From positions 930,001 through 994,000 of the forward strand of contig NZ_CP019450.1 of NCBI RefSeq assembly GCF_001983995.1: a stretch of 64,000 bases of DNA. The letters are read 5' to 3'. The position numbers were made by a program, and so were the translations under genes. Source of the stretch: Halioglobus japonicus. Its GTDB lineage: Bacteria > Pseudomonadota > Gammaproteobacteria > Pseudomonadales > Halieaceae. The notes beneath the pieces are model-generated. The model was not told the DNA's origin. It saw only the letters and a program-made list of their open reading frames with translations, and ran no database searches. Shown piece by piece: positions 26,870 to 36,513 of this stretch (position 1 is the stretch's first letter; each line of letters opens with the position of its first letter).

Positions 26870-27757
26870 ATGCGTTTGGAAAACAGTGAGTTACGTGCGT
26901 TTCGTGCTGTGATCGAAGAGGGCGGCTTTCGGCGGGCGGCCGAAGCTTTGCATATCAGTCAGTCGGCGGTGAGCCAGGCGGTGGCCGGACTTGAGGGCAA
27001 GTTGGGTGTGCCGCTAATCCAGCGCGGCAAAGAGTTGCGTCTCACCGATGCCGGGCGGCGCCTTTTCGACCATGCATTTGAGGTGCTGACCGGTGAGCAG
27101 CAAACCCTGGAGGACATTGCCCAGTTGCGCTCGGGCCAGGCTGAAACCCTCAATCTGGCATTGAGTGCCTCAGTGAATCGCTTCCATGCCCCCGGGCTGA
27201 TGAGCAGCTTTCACCGCGAAAACTCCCGGGTCCGATTGCAGGTGGCGGAGATGCCGGCGCGCAATATCATCTACGCGGTATTGGCGGGTAACGTCGAACT
27301 GGGCTTTGGCCCTTTTCAGAAAGATATGCAGGCTTTTGCAACACTGCCTTTGTACTCGGACTCGCGGCACCTGGTCGTCAGCCCTGGTCATCCCCGTTTC
27401 GAAGCCATGGTGGAGGGCAACGCCGAGGCCATTCGCCAGACACCCCTGATTACCTCCGCACTGGACAGTCCCGATCTGCGCCCATCTATTGCCCGCCTGC
27501 GCGACCAGTTCAGCACCGTGTGGGAGGTGAGCAGCCTGATGCTCCGGGTGCATATGGTGCGCCAGGGTATGGGAGTGGCCTTTGTGGACCGCCAGCTACT
27601 CTCCGAGCACCCGGATTGCGCCGACTTCCATATCATCGACGATGTGTCTTTCGGCACCATCGATAAACAGGTAGGTATTTACTACCGGACGGGCAAACAG
27701 CTAACGGATGCTGCGCGACAGTTTATTGCGCTTTGCCAGCGCCGCTGGAGCTTGTAG
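26870..27757 (+). CDS. LysR-family transcriptional regulator
   Basis: A 295-residue LysR protein. The N-terminal HTH is ...GGFRRAAEALHISQSAVSQAVAGLEGKLG..., followed by the periplasmic-binding-protein-like effector domain. It is divergent from the citrate synthase-family gene. The 94-base intergenic region (26776-26869) is AT-rich toward the LysR start and contains TATACT-like and inverted T-N11-A-like sequence. Control of the citrate synthase gene is the simplest inference. The downstream glpD-like gene begins 30 bases after its stop. Confidence 0.92.
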   Translation: MRLENSELRAFRAVIEEGGFRRAAEALHISQSAVSQAVAGLEGKLGVPLIQRGKELRLTDAGRRLFDHAFEVLTGEQQTLEDIAQLRSGQAETLNLALSASVNRFHAPGLMSSFHRENSRVRLQVAEMPARNIIYAVLAGNVELGFGPFQKDMQAFATLPLYSDSRHLVVSPGHPRFEAMVEGNAEAIRQTPLITSALDSPDLRPSIARLRDQFSTVWEVSSLMLRVHMVRQGMGVAFVDRQLLSEHPDCADFHIIDDVSFGTIDKQVGIYYRTGKQLTDAARQFIALCQRRWSL

Positions 27758-27786
27758 AGTGTTCGCTCTGTATCCGGAGTGATTCC

Positions 27787-29397
27787 ATGTCGTCGACGCT
27801 GCGCAATACCAATCTGGAAAAACTGACTGAGCAGGTCTACGACGTGCTCATTATCGGCGGTGGGATTAACGGCGCGGTGGCAGCGGCGGCCCTGGCAGGG
27901 CGCGGGGTGAGAGTCGCCCTGATTGAGCGCGAAGATTTTGCCAGTGGTGTCAGCTCCAATTCTTCGAATCTCGCCTGGGGGGGTATTAAATACCTCGAGA
28001 GCCACGAATACCTGCTGGTTAACAAACTGTGCAAGTCGCGCAACGAGTTGATGCGCGCCTACCCTTCCACGGTCAAGGAAATCCGGTTCTTTACCACCAT
28101 CGCCCGGGGCTTCCGGTTCTGGTCGTTCTTTGTGTATCTCGGCGCCTTGCTGTACTGGCTGATGGGGCGTTGCAAGACCGCGCCGCCGCGCTATTTCACC
28201 GCGCGCCAACTGGAGGCGCGAGAGCCTGTGGTTAACACAGAAAACGCGGCTGGCGGGCTGGAGTATTCCGATTGCTACCTGTACGACAACGATGCCCGGT
28301 TTGTATTCAACTTCGTGCGTACAGCATTGAACTACGGCTGTATTGCGGCGAACTATGTGGAGTCCCTCGGCAACCGCAAGGGTGGAGACCTGTGGTTTAC
28401 CAGCGCCCGGGATACGATGACCGGCAAGGAATTCCAGATCCGCTCCCGGGTACTGATTAACGCCTGTGGTCCCTATGTGGATGATCACAACCGGATGACC
28501 GGCGAGCAGACCCGCCATCACCATTTGTTCTCCAAGGGAATTCACCTGATCGTCGACCGGGTGACCGACAACAAGCGCGTGCTGACGTTTTTCGCCAGTG
28601 ATGGCCGCCTTTTCTTTCTCATTCCGATGGGCCCTAAAACCTGCATTGGTACCACCGACACACAGGTTGCCGACCCTGAGGTCGGGGTTACCGATGAGGA
28701 TCGACAGTTCGTGCTGGACAATGTGAATGCCCTGCTCGATCTGGAGCTGTCGCTTGATGATGTCGTGGCCGAGCGCGTCGGTGTGCGCCCCCTGGCGATT
28801 GAGGGCGAGGACGGCGTTGCAGACTGGGTGAAGCTGTCGCGCAAACACGTCATCGAAACCAATACCCAGTCACGTCACTTAAGTATTTTTGGGGGCAAGC
28901 TCACGGACTGCCTCAATGTGGGTGACGAAGTCGTCGAGCAGGTTCAGGCGCTGGGAGTGCGAATTCCCAATCCCGAGCATTGCTGGTACGGCGAACCGTC
29001 GGCCAGTCAGCGAGCGGAATTCATGTTGCAGGCCCGGCTGATGCAGCTGGATGCATTGACCGATCCAAGTTCACCTGAGCCCCTGTCAGAACGCTTCTGG
29101 CGTCGCTACGGTACGGCGGCCTTTGGGCTGCTTGAACGGATTCGCGAGGACGAGTCCTGCGCGCGGTTGCTCATTGAAAACGCAGAATACACCCGCTGCG
29201 AAATTGAACTGGCCGCACGGCGCGAGATGATTACGCGGCTCAGTGATTTCATGCGCCGTCGCTCCAAGATTGAGCTGGTGGTGCGCTGGCATGAGATCGA
29301 ATCAGCGCCGGGGCTGCGTGAAGCCTGTGAGTTGCTGTTCGGCGATCAGGCCGAACAGCGTTTGCAGGAGTACTTGCGCGAAGGGCCCGGCCAATGA
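27787..29397 (+). CDS. glpD: FAD-dependent glycerol-3-phosphate dehydrogenase family protein
   Basis: The 536-residue flavoprotein has the dinucleotide-binding motif IIGGGINGAVAAAALAGRG near residue 20, the GlpD signature ...FASGVSSNSSNLAWGGIKYLE..., the substrate-proximal ...YSDCYLYDNDARF..., and ...FFLIPMGPKTCIGTTDT.... It oxidises sn-glycerol-3-phosphate to dihydroxyacetone phosphate, passing electrons to quinone at the inner membrane. ATG 27787 has GGAG upstream; 18 further residues upstream have no family counterpart. It overlaps the AsmA-like gene (ATGA). No glpF/glpK is nearby, so the role may be phospholipid-derived G3P turnover. Confidence 0.85.
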   Translation: MSSTLRNTNLEKLTEQVYDVLIIGGGINGAVAAAALAGRGVRVALIEREDFASGVSSNSSNLAWGGIKYLESHEYLLVNKLCKSRNELMRAYPSTVKEIRFFTTIARGFRFWSFFVYLGALLYWLMGRCKTAPPRYFTARQLEAREPVVNTENAAGGLEYSDCYLYDNDARFVFNFVRTALNYGCIAANYVESLGNRKGGDLWFTSARDTMTGKEFQIRSRVLINACGPYVDDHNRMTGEQTRHHHLFSKGIHLIVDRVTDNKRVLTFFASDGRLFFLIPMGPKTCIGTTDTQVADPEVGVTDEDRQFVLDNVNALLDLELSLDDVVAERVGVRPLAIEGEDGVADWVKLSRKHVIETNTQSRHLSIFGGKLTDCLNVGDEVVEQVQALGVRIPNPEHCWYGEPSASQRAEFMLQARLMQLDALTDPSSPEPLSERFWRRYGTAAFGLLERIREDESCARLLIENAEYTRCEIELAARREMITRLSDFMRRRSKIELVVRWHEIESAPGLREACELLFGDQAEQRLQEYLREGPGQ

Positions 29398-31979
29398 GTA
29401 GTACCCTGGGCAAGTGGCTGGCGGGGCTGGCGGGGCTGGCACTGCTGGTGCTGGCGTTACTGGCCCTGTTGGCAGGGGCGGTTCACCACTACCTGAACGA
29501 CACGCGTAAATTGGAGGCGCTGGTGGCCGAGCAACTGGGGCGAGCGGTACGTATCGGCGAAATCACCGGCCTCCATCTCGGGCGCGACACCCGGGTGGAG
29601 TTGCGCGACCTGAGTATTGCCAACCCCGCCTGGGCCGAGGAGCAGTATCTGCTGCAATTACATAGCCTGCGTGTCCATCTCGATCTGGCATCGCTGTGGT
29701 CTGATGGCCCCGTTGTGATCAGCGATCTTGAAGTCAGCGGTTTGCGGGCGAATTTGCTGGCGCCTGAAGGCGAGTCGCCCAGCTGGGCGTTGGATTTAGG
29801 GTCTGATGAGCCGGCGGAGCCTGCGCAGGGGCCGGTGCAGTTGCCGGTGTATCTTGCCCAGGCGCACATCCGCGATAGTCAGGTGATTTACCGCGACCCG
29901 GAGCGCGATGTCCTAGCGAAGCTCGAAGGGCAGTTGGAGGGCGAGGGCGGTATTCGAGTGCACCTTTCCGGTGTTGCGCAGGGGCAGTCGATCGATTTCA
30001 GCGGTCATCTTGATCGAGAGGGCACTGCGGCAATCCTCTCTGCAAGTGGTGACCTCGCCGGCTGGCAGGTGGATGCTACGGCCCGGCTTGCCGAACCGCT
30101 GGCCTTTAGCGGCCTGGACGCGAGTGTCGATGTCAGTGGTCAGTGGCAGGCACTGCCGGACGACAGTGATGCTGGCCTGCCCGTTCACCTGCAGGTGAAA
30201 TTGACCGGCAATGGCGACAACCTCCATCTGCGGCAGGGCAGCATCAAAGCAGGGCAGACAGTTATTGAGGCCGAGGGTGCGCTCGGTAATCTCAATACCT
30301 TGCAGGGCATGGCGCTGTCACTATCAGCCAACAGCCCCGATCTCCGTGAACTGTCCCCGGCACCCGAGTTGGACGCGCCAGTACCCTTGACCCTGAAGAC
30401 GCGGCTGACCTCAAGCGGTGATCGCCTGCGCTTCCAGGATATCGCCGGCAACAGCGGTGAAGGTCGAATACGTGGCAGTGCGGAGTGGGTGCTGGCCGAT
30501 GATTTTTCCGGCTCCCAGGCTCAGCTGAATGCCAGTGGTGAGCGCCTCGGTCAGCTGTTGCAGCCCTGGCTGCCAGCTGTGCCGGTAGATACCCACTACG
30601 ATATCGACGCCAGAGCTGAGTGGCAGGCGCCGGTGCTCACCCTGGATCAAGTCGATATGGAGTTCGGTGAGAATCAATTGCGGGCAGACTTCAATGTCGA
30701 TCTCAGCGGCGAAAAACCGGCGTTGTCCGGAAAGGTCAAAGCGACGGGAAAAAGAGCCCACCGCGTGCTTGAGTCGCTGGGTTTGGATTCTCCGGTCCCG
30801 GACGAAAGCTACCTGCTCAGTGCGAGCCTGGCGCTGGCGGATTCGGGCGAGATGCAGCTGAGCGACCTCGACATTCAGCTGGGCAGCAGTGAGTTGCGCG
30901 GTGAGGCGTTTTATGCGCCGGGCCAGCCTGCCCAGATCAGGGCCAAGCTGGTGGCGCCTCGTCTTGATTTTCGCTTTCTGGCCGCGCCCATCGCAGACAA
31001 TGACGCTGCTCCCGAGCACAATTACAGTAACTCTGAGGCCCTGACCGACAAACAGCTGGCGGACCGGATGATCCCCGATACCCCGTTGAATTTCAATTGG
31101 CTTAGCGCTTATGAAGGTCAGCTGGAATTGCGCATTGAGGAGATACGCTACGCGGATAACATTCGCAGTTCCGGCGAGCTCAAGCTGGTCATGAAGGAAG
31201 GAGCGCTCACCAGTGAGAAGTTTGAATGGCGCGGTGAATTTTCCGCGGGCAAGGCACAGTTAGCGTTACGTGAGACGGCAAAGGGCGCTGCCGTTGAATT
31301 GAGCCTGGATAGTCGCAGGCTGCCCCTGATGTGGTTGCTGACCGGTAACGACAGCCCCAACAACAGCATTCACTACCACACCCAGCTGAGCTCGGAAGGC
31401 GGCTCGTTGGCGCAGCTGGCATCAGCGCTGGATGGTCAGCTTGCGCTTAAGGGCACTGGCGGGCGATTTAGCAATGCCGGCATGAATCTGATTCTGGGGG
31501 ATTTGTTTGGCGAAATTGTCAGCCGCATCGATCCGACCTCGCACCAGGAGCCCTACATCAACGTGGAGTGCCAGGCGGGCAGCATGACCATAGCAGAGGG
31601 TGTGATTAATCTTGCTCCCGGGATCGCCTTGCGAACACACAAACTGGATGTCGGCCTCGGTGGCACGATTAATCTGGGTACTGAAGCGCTCAATCTGGTC
31701 TTTAATACCCGCGCCCGTAAGGGTGTCGGTATTTCCGCCAGCAAGGCCGTCACCCCCTATGTGAAACTGGGCGGCAACTTCTCCCACCCGCGGGTAGGCG
31801 TGAACGCCAAGGGGGTGGTTATCTCCGGTGGGCTGGCCATGGCGACCGGTGGCATGTCGATCGTGGCTGAGGGAATGTGGGATCGCTGGGTGGCCACTGC
31901 TGCCAATCCCTGTGAGGCATTGTCCAGCCAGGCTAGCAAAGGCTCTGAAGAATTGCGCAAGCTATTCGGGCGCCCCTGA
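29394..31979 (+). CDS. AsmA family protein
   Basis: The 861-residue protein has one N-terminal transmembrane helix rich in Leu/Ala, the AsmA opening ...LEALVAEQLGRAVRIGEITGLHLGRDTRVELRDLSIANP..., a long repetitive beta region, and an AsmA_2-like C-terminal domain (...LALKGTGGRFSNAGMNLILGDLFGEIVSRI...). Such proteins span the periplasm and are linked to lipid transport and outer-membrane assembly. The ATGA overlap with the glpD-like gene suggests coupled translation. It precedes the M48 protease (BepA-like), which is also an outer-membrane assembly type. Confidence 0.88.
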   Translation: MSSTLGKWLAGLAGLALLVLALLALLAGAVHHYLNDTRKLEALVAEQLGRAVRIGEITGLHLGRDTRVELRDLSIANPAWAEEQYLLQLHSLRVHLDLASLWSDGPVVISDLEVSGLRANLLAPEGESPSWALDLGSDEPAEPAQGPVQLPVYLAQAHIRDSQVIYRDPERDVLAKLEGQLEGEGGIRVHLSGVAQGQSIDFSGHLDREGTAAILSASGDLAGWQVDATARLAEPLAFSGLDASVDVSGQWQALPDDSDAGLPVHLQVKLTGNGDNLHLRQGSIKAGQTVIEAEGALGNLNTLQGMALSLSANSPDLRELSPAPELDAPVPLTLKTRLTSSGDRLRFQDIAGNSGEGRIRGSAEWVLADDFSGSQAQLNASGERLGQLLQPWLPAVPVDTHYDIDARAEWQAPVLTLDQVDMEFGENQLRADFNVDLSGEKPALSGKVKATGKRAHRVLESLGLDSPVPDESYLLSASLALADSGEMQLSDLDIQLGSSELRGEAFYAPGQPAQIRAKLVAPRLDFRFLAAPIADNDAAPEHNYSNSEALTDKQLADRMIPDTPLNFNWLSAYEGQLELRIEEIRYADNIRSSGELKLVMKEGALTSEKFEWRGEFSAGKAQLALRETAKGAAVELSLDSRRLPLMWLLTGNDSPNNSIHYHTQLSSEGGSLAQLASALDGQLALKGTGGRFSNAGMNLILGDLFGEIVSRIDPTSHQEPYINVECQAGSMTIAEGVINLAPGIALRTHKLDVGLGGTINLGTEALNLVFNTRARKGVGISASKAVTPYVKLGGNFSHPRVGVNAKGVVISGGLAMATGGMSIVAEGMWDRWVATAANPCEALSSQASKGSEELRKLFGRP

Positions 31980-31993
31980 ACGTAAGGAACTCC

Positions 31994-33426
31994 ATGCGAA
32001 AATTACTGCTCTCTATCACCGCGTTTGCGGCGTTGGTTGCTCTCCCCGCACAGTCTCAGGACGGCCTGCCCGACTTCGGCGAGGGCAACGCGGTGTCCCT
32101 CAACCAGGAATATATGCTGGGCCGGGCCTGGCTGATGCAGTTTCGGCGCCAGGCGCCGTTGCTCGCAGACCCGCTGTTGCAGGACTATATCGAAGAGCTG
32201 ATTTTTCGCCTGGCCCAGACCAGCCAGTTGCGTGAGCGCCGCCTGGAAGTGGTGATGGTCGACAACGCCACCATTAATGCCTTTGCTGTGCCCGGAGGCG
32301 TGGTGGGCGTACACGGCGGCTTGTTGCTCGCGGCCGAGAACGAGGCGCAGGTAGCCAGCGTGCTCGGGCACGAATTGGCACACCTTAGTCAGCGGCACTT
32401 TTCGCGCAGCCGCGAGAATGCGGCGGTGACACAAAAGAAAGCCCTGCTCGGTATGTTGGGAGGCCTGGTGGCCGCCGCAGCAGGGGCGGTAGTGATGTTG
32501 GCGTTGCTGCGGTGGCCGGCTCGCAGGCAGCAGCCCAGGGCGAGTCATTGCGCTACAGCCGCCAGCACGAGCAGGAGGCGGACCGGGTCGGCATGCAAAA
32601 CCTGGTGGCGGCGGGCTACGATCCCAACGCCACGGCCGGAATGTTCGAGGTGATGCAGGCGGAGTCGCGCAAATACGGCAGTCGCCCGCCAGAGTTTCTG
32701 CTCACTCACCCGCTGACCGAGCGGCGCATTGCCGATGCGCGCAACCGCGCCGGCCAGTACCCGCGACGCATGTATCAGGACAACCCCGACTTTCACCTGA
32801 TGCGGGCGCGAGTGGCGCTGACCCAGATTGAGGACCCCGCCGAGGCGGTGGCCCACTTCCGTAAGCAACGCAAAGAGAGCCACGGTGCCGAAGCGGTAGC
32901 GGCCCAGTATGGGTTGGTGTTGGCGCTGACCCGCAATGGTGAGACAGCCGAAGCACGGACCCTCCTTAAGCCCATGCGTGAATTCAAGCCCAGCAGCATT
33001 CCCTATGGTCTGGCGGGCGCTGATATCGCTCTGCAAGAAGAGCGTTTTGAAGATGCCGTGGCCACGTTGCAGCGAGGGCTGGAATTGGTGCCGGGGAATC
33101 ATCCGATTACCATCCAGCTGGCGAAAACATACTTCAAAGCGGGGCGTTACACTGAAGCCGATGAGCTGCTGACGGCACACGCCGAGGTGAAGCCCACAAA
33201 CGCGATCCTGTGGTATTGGCTGGCGGAAGTGCAGGGCCTGGCGGGGAATGTCTACGGCGTGCATCAGTCACGGGCCCAGTACTACTTCCTCAACGGCGCC
33301 ATGCCACCGGCGCTGGAACAGATTGACCTGGCGTTAAAGCTGGCGCCCAACGATGTGGAAGTAGAGCGGCTGAACCAGCGCCGCGGTTTCTTCATTCAGG
33401 TGGGGCATGCCCTGGGGCAGTTCTAA
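31994..33426 (+). pseudogene. periplasmic M48 metalloprotease with TPR tail (BepA/YfgC-like), one frameshift
   Basis: The first frame encodes a signal peptide (LLLSITAFAALVALPAQS), the zinc-protease motif HELAH with downstream HFSR, and ...NAFAVPGGVVGVHGGLL.... The second frame continues with GSQAAAQGESLRYSRQHEQE, holding the third zinc ligand region, then ...FLLTHPLTERRIADAR... and TPR repeats. Joining the frames by adding one G to the GGGG run at 32483-32486 gives a 477-residue BepA-sized protein. BepA-type proteases degrade or help fold outer-membrane proteins such as LptD. The lesion is a single homopolymer base, like others in this window, so the gene is probably intact in the organism. 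Confidence 0.82.
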
Positions 33427-33438
33427 GCCGCCTGGCGC

Positions 33439-34002
33439 TCAGAACACGGCAACGCCGGCCAGCCACGGGTGGGCAAATGCGAAGATGGCGTAGGCAACGC
33501 AGCCGATTAACACCACCACAATCTCCTTGCCCCAGGATGGCGCTTCCGGCTTAACCCACTCGCCCTCGCGGCGATTGATCAGCAGGATTTCCAGCGCGCC
33601 CCACACCGCCAGGCCGCTGAACAGCAGCACCGAGCGGTTGTCGCCATTCATCATCAGGTGTGCCAGGGCCCAGACAATCAGTCCGGTCAGCTGTGGGTGG
33701 CGGATAATGCGGCGGATCCGGGTGGGTGGCTTGGAGGCCATGAACAGGATCATCGCCACGAGTATCAGGCCCATCCCTGCATCGCGAGTCCAGAGCGGTA
33801 GCGTGTAGTAGTGTGTGGGTTGCTCCACCGAGCGCCAGCCGAACACCATAAGCACCAGTGCTGCCACCAGCGCCAGGCTGAACAGGCCCATATAACCGCC
33901 CTCGCCGAGCCGGTTTTTCAGGCTGGTTTTCAGGTCGGGGGCCAGGGAAGGAATGAAGTGCACCGCTGCCCAGAGCAGCAGACCAACGAGTATCAGTGTC
34001 AT
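33439..34002 (-). CDS. NnrU family membrane protein
   Basis: The 187-residue protein has about five hydrophobic helices and the NnrU/methyltransferase-like motif ...PTRIRRIIRHPQLTGLIVWALAHLMMNGD..., together with ...GYMGLFSLALVAALVLMV.... NnrU was named from denitrification gene clusters, but the family is widespread and its activity is not established. AAGGACG lies at proper distance before the ATG. It converges on the M48 protease gene. Confidence 0.88.
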   Translation of the reverse strand: MTLILVGLLLWAAVHFIPSLAPDLKTSLKNRLGEGGYMGLFSLALVAALVLMVFGWRSVEQPTHYYTLPLWTRDAGMGLILVAMILFMASKPPTRIRRIIRHPQLTGLIVWALAHLMMNGDNRSVLLFSGLAVWGALEILLINRREGEWVKPEAPSWGKEIVVVLIGCVAYAIFAFAHPWLAGVAVF

Positions 34003-34230
34003 AGCGAATCGTCCTTTTTTATTATTGGTCTAGAGTGTAACCCAGGACAGGGCCTATGGGGGCTCTGGTTAGGGTGGGCCTAACGAGGGTGCCGAGCGTG
34101 TGATTTTTCACCACTGATAGTGGTAGCTAACGTCGGTCAATCTCCATAAAATGCCTCGCTTTTCTCTGTCTGCGCATAACAACCACTCCGCCGACCGTTA
34201 CCGTAACCCCAAAATCAGGTGAGAAGTGCG
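34003..34230. other. intergenic region upstream of the SulP gene
   Basis: These 228 bases are non-coding as far as can be seen. They contain a perfect inverted repeat ACCACT-GAT-AGTGGT at 34110-34124, which could be an operator, and an AGGTGAG ribosome site directly before the SulP start. No clear promoter hexamers were identified. Confidence 0.4.
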
Positions 34231-35796
34231 ATGTTTGAGTTACATCCCAGCAAAGTAGCAACCGTCAAGAATGACGTGCTGTCCGGTCTGACCGTGGCCC
34301 TGGCCCTGGTGCCGGAGGCCGTGGCATTCGCCTTTGTGGCAGGGGTTGAGCCTCTGGTCGGGCTCTACGCGGCCTTTATGGTGGGGCTTATCACCGCCTG
34401 CATCGGTGGCCGTCCGGGCATGATCTCCGGCGCGACCGGTGCGCTGGCGGTGGTGATGGTGGCACTGGTTGCCGACCATGGCGTTGAGTATTTGTTTGCC
34501 GCTGTGGTCCTCATGGGCATCATCCAGATTACCGCTGGCGCCCTGCGCCTGGGTAAGTTTATCCGTATGGTGCCGCACCCGGTGATGCTGGGCTTTGTGA
34601 ATGGCCTGGCGATTGTGATCTTCCTGGCGCAGTTGGGCCAGTTCGGCACTCCAGGCGAGCCCGGTTGGCTCACCGGCACCTTCATGGAAGGCACGATTAT
34701 CGATGTAGCTTGGCTGGAAGGTCAGCAGATGTACATGCTGTGTGGGCTGGTGGCGCTCACTATGGCAATCATTCACTTCCTGCCCAAGCTGACCACGGCG
34801 ATTCCTTCGTCGCTGGCGGCGATTGTTGTCGTGAGCCTGCTGGTGATTGGCCTGAGCCTCGACACCAAGGTGGTGGGTGATGTGGCGTCGATCAAGGGCG
34901 GCTTGCCAACCTTCCACATTCCGACGGTTCCCTTCACCTGGGAAACCTTCATGATTATTCTGCCTTACTCGGTCATTCTGGCGGCGATTGGTCTGATCGA
35001 GTCATTGCTGACGCTGCGCCTGGTGGACGAGATTACCGAGACCCGCGGTCGCGGCAATAAGGAGTGTGTTGGCCAGGGTGTTGCCAACGTGGCCACCGGC
35101 TTCTTCGGCGGTATGGGTGGCTGCGCCATGATCGGCCAGAGCATGATTAATGTGAACTCCGGTGGTCGTGGTCGTCTGTCCGGTATTTCTGCTGCGCTGT
35201 TCCTGCTCACCTTTATTCTGGTGGCGTCGCCGTTGATTGAACAGATTCCGCTGGCTGCGCTGATTGGCGTGATGTTTATTGTGGTCATAGGCACTTTTGA
35301 ATGGTCGAGTTTCCGGGTAATCCGCAAGGTGCCCAAGTCGGACGCGCTGGTGCTGGTGCTGGTGTCCGGTGTGACTGTGGTGACTGACCTGGCAGTGGCA
35401 GTCGTCGTCGGTGTGATCGTATCGGCACTGGTATTTGCCTGGGAGCACGCCAAGCAGATTCAGGTGAAGTCTCGCGAGGACCACAAGGGCTCAACCGTCT
35501 ATGCCGTCAGTGGCCCGCTGTTTTTTGGTTCGGTGACGATTTTCCTGGAGCAGTTCAACCCCGCGGATGCCAACGATGACGTCATCATCGACTTTGCCGA
35601 GTCGCGGGTGTGTGATCACTCCGGACTGGAGGCCATCGACACGCTGGCTGAGCGCTATCTGAATGCCGGTAAGACGCTGCACCTGGTGCACTTGTCGTCT
35701 GACTGCAAGCAGTTGCTCAAGAAGGCGGGCACCCTGGTTGAAGTCAACGTGATTGAAGATCCCAAGTACTTTGTTGCAGAGGACGCGCTGGCCTGA
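34231..35796 (+). CDS. SulP family inorganic anion transporter
   Basis: The 521-residue protein has the SulP signature near the N-terminus (...[33 protein letters not shown]...), ten to fourteen hydrophobic segments, and the conserved ...[33 protein letters not shown].... A C-terminal STAS domain follows (...[17 protein letters not shown]... and ...[17 protein letters not shown]...). Family members carry sulfate, bicarbonate or related anions across the inner membrane. ATG at 34231 follows AGGTGAG. Its stop is 2 bases from the convergent TetR gene. Confidence 0.93.
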   Translation: MFELHPSKVATVKNDVLSGLTVALALVPEAVAFAFVAGVEPLVGLYAAFMVGLITACIGGRPGMISGATGALAVVMVALVADHGVEYLFAAVVLMGIIQITAGALRLGKFIRMVPHPVMLGFVNGLAIVIFLAQLGQFGTPGEPGWLTGTFMEGTIIDVAWLEGQQMYMLCGLVALTMAIIHFLPKLTTAIPSSLAAIVVVSLLVIGLSLDTKVVGDVASIKGGLPTFHIPTVPFTWETFMIILPYSVILAAIGLIESLLTLRLVDEITETRGRGNKECVGQGVANVATGFFGGMGGCAMIGQSMINVNSGGRGRLSGISAALFLLTFILVASPLIEQIPLAALIGVMFIVVIGTFEWSSFRVIRKVPKSDALVLVLVSGVTVVTDLAVAVVVGVIVSALVFAWEHAKQIQVKSREDHKGSTVYAVSGPLFFGSVTIFLEQFNPADANDDVIIDFAESRVCDHSGLEAIDTLAERYLNAGKTLHLVHLSSDCKQLLKKAGTLVEVNVIEDPKYFVAEDALA

Positions 35797-35797
35797 T

Positions 35798-36418
35798 TCA
35801 GGCTGGCTTGCCGTAGCGCGCCAGGAACATCTCTACCGCGCCATTCACCACAGCTTCCTTTACCTTCTGGCCGGGGGCAGGGCCGCAGCCTGCCACCCGT
35901 GGCCAGAACAGTGGCCCCTTGATCAGTGCCACAAACTGCCCGGATGCAAAGGCGGGGTCGTCTACCGCCAGCCTGCCATCCGCCGCCGCCGCGCTAATCC
36001 AGGTGGCGATCGGGTCATGGCCGCCGGCCCTGGCAGCCATCTCGTCAATAATGTCCCGCAAACTTTCCGACTCTGAGAAAAACATCTGAAAGACCGCCAC
36101 GTAGTCGTCGTCAGTGACGTGGGCCACTTCCCGTTCGGCAATATCCCGCAGTTGTTCATCCAGCGGTAGTGCCGGATCGTACTCCACATAAATAGCCTGT
36201 TGCAGTTCTGCGACAAACTGCTCGGCAATGGCGCCGAATAGCGCTTCTTTGCTGGCGAAGTGGTTGTATAGGCTGCGTTTACTGACCTGGGCCCGCTCTG
36301 CCGCCCGGTCAATGCTGGTGTCGCGGAAACCGGTTTCCAGAAATTCAGTGCGGGCGGCCGCCAGAATGTCCAGGCGCTTGCGCTGGGTAAGAGTGAGCTT
36401 GGGTTCCGCGGAGTTCAT
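35798..36418 (-). CDS. TetR/AcrR-family repressor
   Basis: A 206-residue regulator with N-terminal TetR HTH (...LDILAAARTEFLETGFRDTSIDRAAERAQVSKRSLYNHFASKEALF...) and a C-terminal ligand domain of the TetR_C AefR-like type. It lies divergent from the SDR gene at 36514. A near-perfect palindrome in the 95-base gap is its likely operator. Ligand unknown. Confidence 0.92.
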   Translation of the reverse strand: MNSAEPKLTLTQRKRLDILAAARTEFLETGFRDTSIDRAAERAQVSKRSLYNHFASKEALFGAIAEQFVAELQQAIYVEYDPALPLDEQLRDIAEREVAHVTDDDYVAVFQMFFSESESLRDIIDEMAARAGGHDPIATWISAAAADGRLAVDDPAFASGQFVALIKGPLFWPRVAGCGPAPGQKVKEAVVNGAVEMFLARYGKPA

Positions 36419-36460
36419 GCTGCGAAAATTGCACTAAAGGGACACTTTCAAATTCCACAC

Positions 36461-36481
36461 TAAACTACACCGTGTAGTTTA
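36461..36481. promoter_or_regulatory. 21-bp palindromic operator for the TetR regulator
   Basis: TAAACTACAC C GTGTAGTTTA: two 10-base arms that are perfect reverse complements around one central base. It sits between the divergent TetR and SDR starts, 43 bases from the TetR ATG and 33 bases from the SDR ATG. The position and symmetry are typical for TetR-family autoregulation and repression of a divergent enzyme gene. Confidence 0.75.
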
Positions 36482-36513
36482 CTTGTTGTATGAAATGTTG
36501 ATTGGAGTACGGC

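Noticed and set aside
27682..28848. 388-codon open frame on the minus strand opposite glpD
   Set aside because: Antisense shadow of a strongly conserved FAD enzyme; no ribosome site and no family resemblance.
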